Below, in pieces: positions 7,110-10,656 of a stretch of 10,656 nucleotides of DNA (position 1 is its first letter; every line of letters begins with the position of its first letter). The DNA comes from JBFWIL01 sp050256015 (lineage in GTDB: Bacteria; Bacteroidota; Bacteroidia; Bacteroidales; Prolixibacteraceae): the NCBI GenBank assembly GCA_050256015.1, contig JBFWIL010000078.1, forward strand, positions 1 through 10,656. Reading direction: 5' to 3'. The notes under the pieces were generated by a model. The model had not been told where the DNA came from. It made no database searches and saw only the letters and a program-made list of their open reading frames with translations. A program made the translations under genes and the position numbers.

Positions 7110-7142
7110 AAAGAGGGTGTCTCCGGCCGGAGCACCCTCTTT
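7110..7142. terminator. Bidirectional intrinsic terminator between sodB and xylE
   Basis: AAAGAGGGTG (7110-7119) pairs perfectly with CACCCTCTTT (7133-7142). Above a one-base bulge at 7120 the stem continues as CTCC/GGAG and closes on a GGCC loop. The outer stem has A-runs on one arm and T-runs on the other, so a transcript from either side ends its stem in U residues. It lies 65 bases after the sodB stop and 40 bases after the xylE stop on the other strand, which is the expected place for a terminator shared by convergent genes. Confidence 0.8.
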
Positions 7143-7181
7143 GAAAATGTCAGGAAAAGAGTTTTTATTCTTTCCGCGGAC

Positions 7182-8571
7182 TCAGTGAGCCGGTTTGCGG
7201 ATAAGGTTTTCCATTTCTTCCAGGGTTTTCCCCTTGGTCTCAGGAACCATCTTCCAGACGAAGATAAAAGACAGGATGCTCATGATTCCGTATAGGCAGT
7301 AAGTCATGCCCCCGCTAAACTCCATCATGGCAGGGTAGGTGGAGGAGACCAGGTAATTGGCTGCCCACTGGGCGGCAACGGCAATGGCTACCGCTTTACC
7401 CCGGATCCTGTTTGGGAAGATTTCCGAGATGAGGACCCAGGTAATGGGGCCCCATGACATCATAAAGGAGGCCGTGTAAATAATGATAAACACCAGGGTG
7501 CTGATGCCGATTACTTTCATAAAGGCCAGCGTGCCGATGGCCAGCATGCCGACGGCCATGCCCACGGAGCCTACCATGAGGAGGGGCTTACGGCCCCAAC
7601 GATCCACGGTAACAATGGCAATGACTGTAAACACCACGTTAACCAGTCCCATAACTACGGTTTGCAGCATGGAGGCGTCTTTTTCCGCTCCCATGCTTTC
7701 AAAGATGCGCGGAGCATAATACAGGGCCACGTTGATGCCTACAAATTGCTGGAATACGGAAAGCAGAATGCCGATCAGGATGATGGTTTTTCCGTAAGAG
7801 AACAGTTTGGCTGAGGAATGTTCCACGGTGTTTTTGATCTCCTGAAGTATGGCCCGGGCCTTATCTTTTCCGTTGATCCGGCTCAGAATTTTCAGGGCTT
7901 TTTCATCCCGATGGCTCAGGGCCAGGTAACGCGGGGTTTCCGGGACTAAAAAAAGCAGGATACCAAACAGTCCGGCCGGTATGGCCTCGGAAACAAACAT
8001 TCGTCTCCAGCCAACCGTATTGATCCATTCCAGCGACTGGCCGTTGGCAATGCCCCAGTTTACAAAATAGACTACCAGCATGCCGAAGATAATGGCAAAT
8101 TGGTTGAAGGAGACCAGTCGGCCCCGTATGTTGGCCGGAGCGATTTCCCCGATGTACATGGGGGTGATGGCCGAGGCCAGTCCGACGCCTATTCCGCCGG
8201 TAACCCGGTAAAGATTGAACATGTAAAGCAGTCCGAGGGTTGGGCGTTCCGGCTTTGAAAAACAGGAACTCCGGATAGCCGGACCCCAGGGCCGAAATGA
8301 AAAACAGGAAGGCAGCCAGCATCAGCGAACGTTTTCTGCCCAGCCGGGAAGCCAGTATTCCGCTGATTGCCCCGCCGATGATGCAGCCAATCAGTGCACT
8401 GGAAATGGTTGCTCCGTGTACCAGGGAGCTTAGTCCGAGTCCTTCGATCAGGTATGCCTGGATCGATTTTTCCGCTCCGGAGATGACGGCCGTATCATAC
8501 CCGAAAAGCAATCCACCCAAGGTGGCTACCATGGTAATGGCCATAGTATAAAGTGAGTTTTTTTCCTTCAT
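7182..8571 (-). pseudogene. xylE: D-xylose:proton symporter XylE, interrupted by a one-base frameshift
   Basis: This major-facilitator sugar transporter should bring D-xylose through the inner membrane with a proton. The gene runs from ATG at 8571 to TGA at 7182. The first part, with GGLLFGYDTAVISG and LGRKR, is in one frame; the rest is in the next, and the switch is near 8254-8262. Removing one base there joins PEFLFF to KPERPTLGLLYMFNLYR. The result is a normal protein of about 462 residues with 12 predicted membrane helices. Family marks in the second part are GGIGVG, PETPRYL, DRWGRKP and PETKGKT. The residues that bind xylose in E. coli XylE are kept: FNQFAIIFG, the FQQFVGIN pair of glutamines and Asn, SWGP and AAQW. 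One groove position (Gln175 of E. coli) is Met here. It is the last gene of the xylBAE operon, 53 bases after xylA. The break falls beside a run of five identical bases, so a sequencing error or a recent mutation is more likely than old decay. Confidence 0.9.
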
Positions 8572-8586
8572 TCGTTCTGGTTTATG

Positions 8587-8615
8587 CGTACACCGGCTTT
8601 TTGAACCGGTGTACG
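8587..8615. repeat. Perfect 10-bp inverted repeat between xylA and xylE
   Basis: CGTACACCGG (8587-8596) is exactly complementary to CCGGTGTACG (8606-8615) around a 9-base loop. It fills most of the 53-base gap between the xylA stop and the xylE start. No T-run follows on the coding (minus) strand, so full termination is not expected. Hairpins in this position often set the ratio of upstream to downstream product by protecting the 3' end of the upstream message, and partial termination is another option. The structure is certain; the role is inferred. Confidence 0.65.
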
Positions 8616-8624
8616 GAAAGGCAA

Positions 8625-9950
8625 TTAGATGTAACTGTTGATCAGTTGTTCAAGCAGTTCCTGTTTTCCGCTTATTTTACGCGGTTCACCGGCTTCCTGA
8701 GCCAGTTTGTGCAGGTCTTCCAGTTTCAGTTTGCCGGCTTCAAATTCGGCTCCCTTTCCCGTATCGAAGGAAGCATAGCGGTCTTTGCGCAGTTTCAGGT
8801 AATCGGATTCTTTCAGGATCCGGTCGGCCGTAATCAGGGCACGGGCAAACACATCCATGCCACTTATGTGGGCAATGAAAAGATCTTCCGGGTCGGTCGA
8901 GTTTCTCCGGGTTTTGGCATCGAAATTGGTTCCTCCGCCGGTGAAACCGCCTGCCTGAAGAATTTCCAGCATGGCTTCGGTGACCTCGGTGATGTTGCTC
9001 GGAAACTCATCTGTATCCCAGCCGTTTTGGTAATCTCCCTTGTTGGCATCGATCGATCCAAGCATACCCTCGTCGGCTGCCGTCCGCAGTTCATGGGTAA
9101 ACGTATGTCCGGCCAGGGTGGCATGATTTACTTCAATATTCAGTTTAAAATCCTGGTCCAGTCCGTATTTGCGTAAAAAGCCGATGACCGTGGCCGAATC
9201 GTAGTCATATTGATGCTTGGTGGGCTCCATAGGCTTGGGCTCAATCAAAAAGGTTCCTGTGAACCCCTGTTTCCGGGCATAGTCGCGGGCCATGGACAGG
9301 AACATGCCCATATGGTCGAGTTCCCTTTTTGTGTTGGTGTTGTGCAGGCTCATATAGCCTTCCCGTCCGCCCCAGAATACGTAATTCGATCCGCCCAGGG
9401 CAATGGTGGCATCAATGGCATTTTTAATCTGAACGGAGACATTGGTCAGCACATGGAAATCGGGATTGGTGGTGGCTCCGTTCATGTAACGCGGGTTCCC
9501 GAAAACATTGGCTGTTCCCCACAACAGATGGATGCCTGTGGCGTTCTGTCTTTCCCTGGCAAAATCAATCATGGCCGACAGTCTTTTTTCAATTTCAAAG
9601 ACCGGGCCGTCTCCCACCACGTCAACATCGTGGAAGCAGTAAAAGGGAGCTCCCAGCTTGCTGATAAATTCGAAGGCAGCATCCATTTTCGCTTTGGCAG
9701 CATCCATCGGGTTGCTGATTCCCCCCCAGGGGAAGACCTTGGTTCCCGGCCCGAACGGGTCGGATCCTTCGGCGCAGAAGGTATGCCAGTATGCTACGGC
9801 AAAACGCAAATGTTCTTTCATTGTTTTTCCGGCCACCAGCCGGTTTTCATCATACCATTTAAAGGCAAACGGATTCCTGGAATCCGGACCTTCGTACCGG
9901 ATACGCTCTATACCCGGAAAATACGTTTTATTTCCTTTAAAAACCGTCAT
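8625..9950 (-). CDS. xylA: Xylose isomerase XylA
   Basis: This enzyme converts D-xylose to D-xylulose in the cytoplasm and uses two divalent metal ions in a TIM barrel; it also acts on glucose in most family members. The 441-residue length and N-terminal extension (FPGIERIRYEG) mark it as a class II isomerase, as in Bacteroides and E. coli. The catalytic residues are in place: H107 and D110 in FHDVD, K239 in IEPKP. The metal ligands are also present: E237, E273, H276 (IEVNHATLAGH), D301 (GSIDANKGD), D312 and D314 (WDTDEFP) and D344 (NFDAKTRR). The WGGREGY motif is at 193-199. It sits between xylB (53 bases upstream) and xylE (53 bases downstream) on the same strand, and the three make one pathway. 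The gap to xylB is AT-rich and shows no obvious Shine-Dalgarno. I see nothing unusual in the protein. Confidence 0.98.
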   Translation of the reverse strand: MTVFKGNKTYFPGIERIRYEGPDSRNPFAFKWYDENRLVAGKTMKEHLRFAVAYWHTFCAEGSDPFGPGTKVFPWGGISNPMDAAKAKMDAAFEFISKLGAPFYCFHDVDVVGDGPVFEIEKRLSAMIDFARERQNATGIHLLWGTANVFGNPRYMNGATTNPDFHVLTNVSVQIKNAIDATIALGGSNYVFWGGREGYMSLHNTNTKRELDHMGMFLSMARDYARKQGFTGTFLIEPKPMEPTKHQYDYDSATVIGFLRKYGLDQDFKLNIEVNHATLAGHTFTHELRTAADEGMLGSIDANKGDYQNGWDTDEFPSNITEVTEAMLEILQAGGFTGGGTNFDAKTRRNSTDPEDLFIAHISGMDVFARALITADRILKESDYLKLRKDRYASFDTGKGAEFEAGKLKLEDLHKLAQEAGEPRKISGKQELLEQLINSYI

Positions 9951-9973
9951 AACACAACTTTTTTATCAAGTTA

Positions 9974-10008
9974 TTATTCAAAATCCAGTTTGTTTTTTTT
10001 TATTCAAA
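9974..10008. repeat. Short direct repeat in the xylB-xylA gap
   Basis: TTATTCAAA occurs at 9974-9982 and again at 10000-10008, 26 bases apart from start to start; the second copy overlaps the xylB stop codon. The sequence between is AT-rich with a run of eight T. It could be a pair of binding sites or chance in low-complexity sequence. Confidence 0.3.
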
Positions 10009-10656
10009 CCTGTGTCTCCATCCGCTGAAGCCTTTCTTTCCAGCGGTCAAAAGCTTCCAGGTAAGCTTTTTCCCCGGACTGATCGGGGAAAATGGTCTCC
10101 AGCTTTTTCAGGCTGGCAAAGGCAGCTTCCGGTCCTTTATAAAAACCGGAACCGATTCCGGCTCCGCGTGCGGCTCCTGCCGCTCCGTCCGTATTGTACA
10201 GTTCGATGGTTGCCCCGCTTACCGTAGCCAGGGCTTCCCGGAAAAGGGGGCTGAGAAACATGTTGGCTTTCCCGGCGCGAATCATCCGGATCTCCATGCC
10301 CATGTTCTTCATGATGTCCATGCCGTATCGAAAGGAAAAAACAATGCCTTCCTGTGCTGCCCTGAAAAGGTGGGGGGTCTGGTGTATGTTAAAGTTCAGT
10401 CCGGTTAACATAGCTCCCGGGTTGCGGTTTTCCAGGATCCGTTCGGCTCCGTTTCCGAAAGGCAAAAAGCTTAGTCCGTCGGAGCCTACCGGTACCTTTG
10501 CCGCCATTTGGTTCATTGTTTCGTAGTCGATCCTGCCTTCACCCACGGTTTTTTTCAGCCAGGCGTTTAAAATGCCGGTTCCGTTTATGCAGAGCAGAAT
10601 ACCCAACCGGTTCTGTTCTGAACGGTGGTTGACGTGGGCAAAGGTGTTAACGCGGG
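10004..10656 (-). CDS. xylB: Xylulokinase XylB, C-terminal part (5' end outside window)
   Basis: This FGGY-family sugar kinase would phosphorylate D-xylulose to xylulose 5-phosphate with ATP, the step that feeds xylose into the pentose phosphate pathway. About 216 residues are visible. The frame stays open past 10606 to the window edge, reading RVNTFAHVNHRSEQNRLG before ILLCINGTG, so no start lies inside the window. The fragment carries the C-terminal actin-like ATPase domain: LPFGNGAERI, then a helix-rich part with FRAAQEGIVFSFRYG, then RAGKANMFLSPLFREALA, and the TDGAAGAARGAG stretch near the end, which is typical of the family. A whole protein would be about 490 to 500 residues. The identification rests on these motifs together with the adjacent xylA and xylE; taken alone, the fragment could be another FGGY pentulose kinase. 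The operon promoter and any regulator gene lie beyond the window. Confidence 0.92.
   Translation of the reverse strand, partial: RVNTFAHVNHRSEQNRLGILLCINGTGILNAWLKKTVGEGRIDYETMNQMAAKVPVGSDGLSFLPFGNGAERILENRNPGAMLTGLNFNIHQTPHLFRAAQEGIVFSFRYGMDIMKNMGMEIRMIRAGKANMFLSPLFREALATVSGATIELYNTDGAAGAARGAGIGSGFYKGPEAAFASLKKLETIFPDQSGEKAYLEAFDRWKERLQRMETQV

Noticed and set aside
8250..8270. Programmed +1 ribosomal frameshift in xylE
   Set aside because: There is no in-frame stop or rare-codon slippery site at the switch, and XylE genes are not known to use one. An indel near a homopolymer is simpler.
9210..10028. Long open frame of 272 codons on the + strand, and the one at 8553-9176
   Set aside because: Both lie antisense to xylA and neighbouring genes whose coding is certain. 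Their predicted proteins show no domain and mirror the codon bias of the minus-strand genes.
10604..10606. TTG as the start codon of the xylulokinase frame
   Set aside because: The frame remains open to the window edge with conserved kinase sequence upstream, so this Leu codon is internal.
1..10656. CRISPR arrays, tRNA genes, insertion sequences, phage or toxin-antitoxin genes
   Set aside because: I looked on both strands and found no regularly spaced repeats, cloverleaf sequences, transposase motifs or small paired genes. The window is ordinary chromosomal housekeeping and sugar-use content.

Overview
The window looks like the chromosome of a member of the Bacteroidota, most likely order Bacteroidales, with roughly even base composition. 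The evidence is convergent. The xylose genes run xylB, xylA, xylE as in Bacteroides. There is a Bacteroidales-type fusion of a nucleoside kinase to domains resembling the threonyl-tRNA synthetase N-terminus, an iron-type superoxide dismutase and a Bacteroidota-style outer-membrane beta-barrel protein. The genes also lack strong Shine-Dalgarno sequences. Species cannot be decided from this piece. No tRNA, rRNA, CRISPR array, insertion sequence or phage gene is visible.

Left part (1-6282, + strand). The window opens inside a small outer-membrane beta-barrel protein whose N-terminus lies upstream. A 95-base gap follows, holding a perfect 12-bp inverted repeat that overlaps a plausible Bacteroidota promoter. 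Then come three closely spaced genes that look like one operon: a periplasmic lytic transglycosylase, the nucleotide excision repair ATPase UvrA (3 bases later) and a uridine-kinase-like nucleoside kinase (23 bases later). They cover cell-wall turnover, DNA repair and probably nucleotide metabolism, so the shared point may be expression rather than pathway.

Middle (6283-7181). A T-rich, gene-free 187-base stretch ends in a long imperfect hairpin immediately before sodB, a single-gene unit for iron superoxide dismutase. Between sodB and the convergent xylose operon lie a set of overlapping hairpins and a strong two-way terminator.

Right part (7182-10656, - strand). This is a D-xylose catabolic operon read from right to left: xylulokinase XylB (N-terminus outside the window), xylose isomerase XylA and the xylose:proton symporter XylE. 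XylE would import xylose, XylA would isomerise it to xylulose, and XylB would phosphorylate it to xylulose 5-phosphate for the pentose phosphate pathway. In the sequence as given, xylE carries a one-base frameshift near 8254-8262. Everything else about the gene looks intact, so a sequencing error or a very recent mutation is likely.

I see no clearly new multi-gene system. The best leads are the hairpin-leader in front of sodB, the inverted repeat over the promoter of the transglycosylase-uvrA-kinase operon, the kinase whose tRNA-synthetase-like editing domain has lost most of its active-site residues, and the xylE frameshift.
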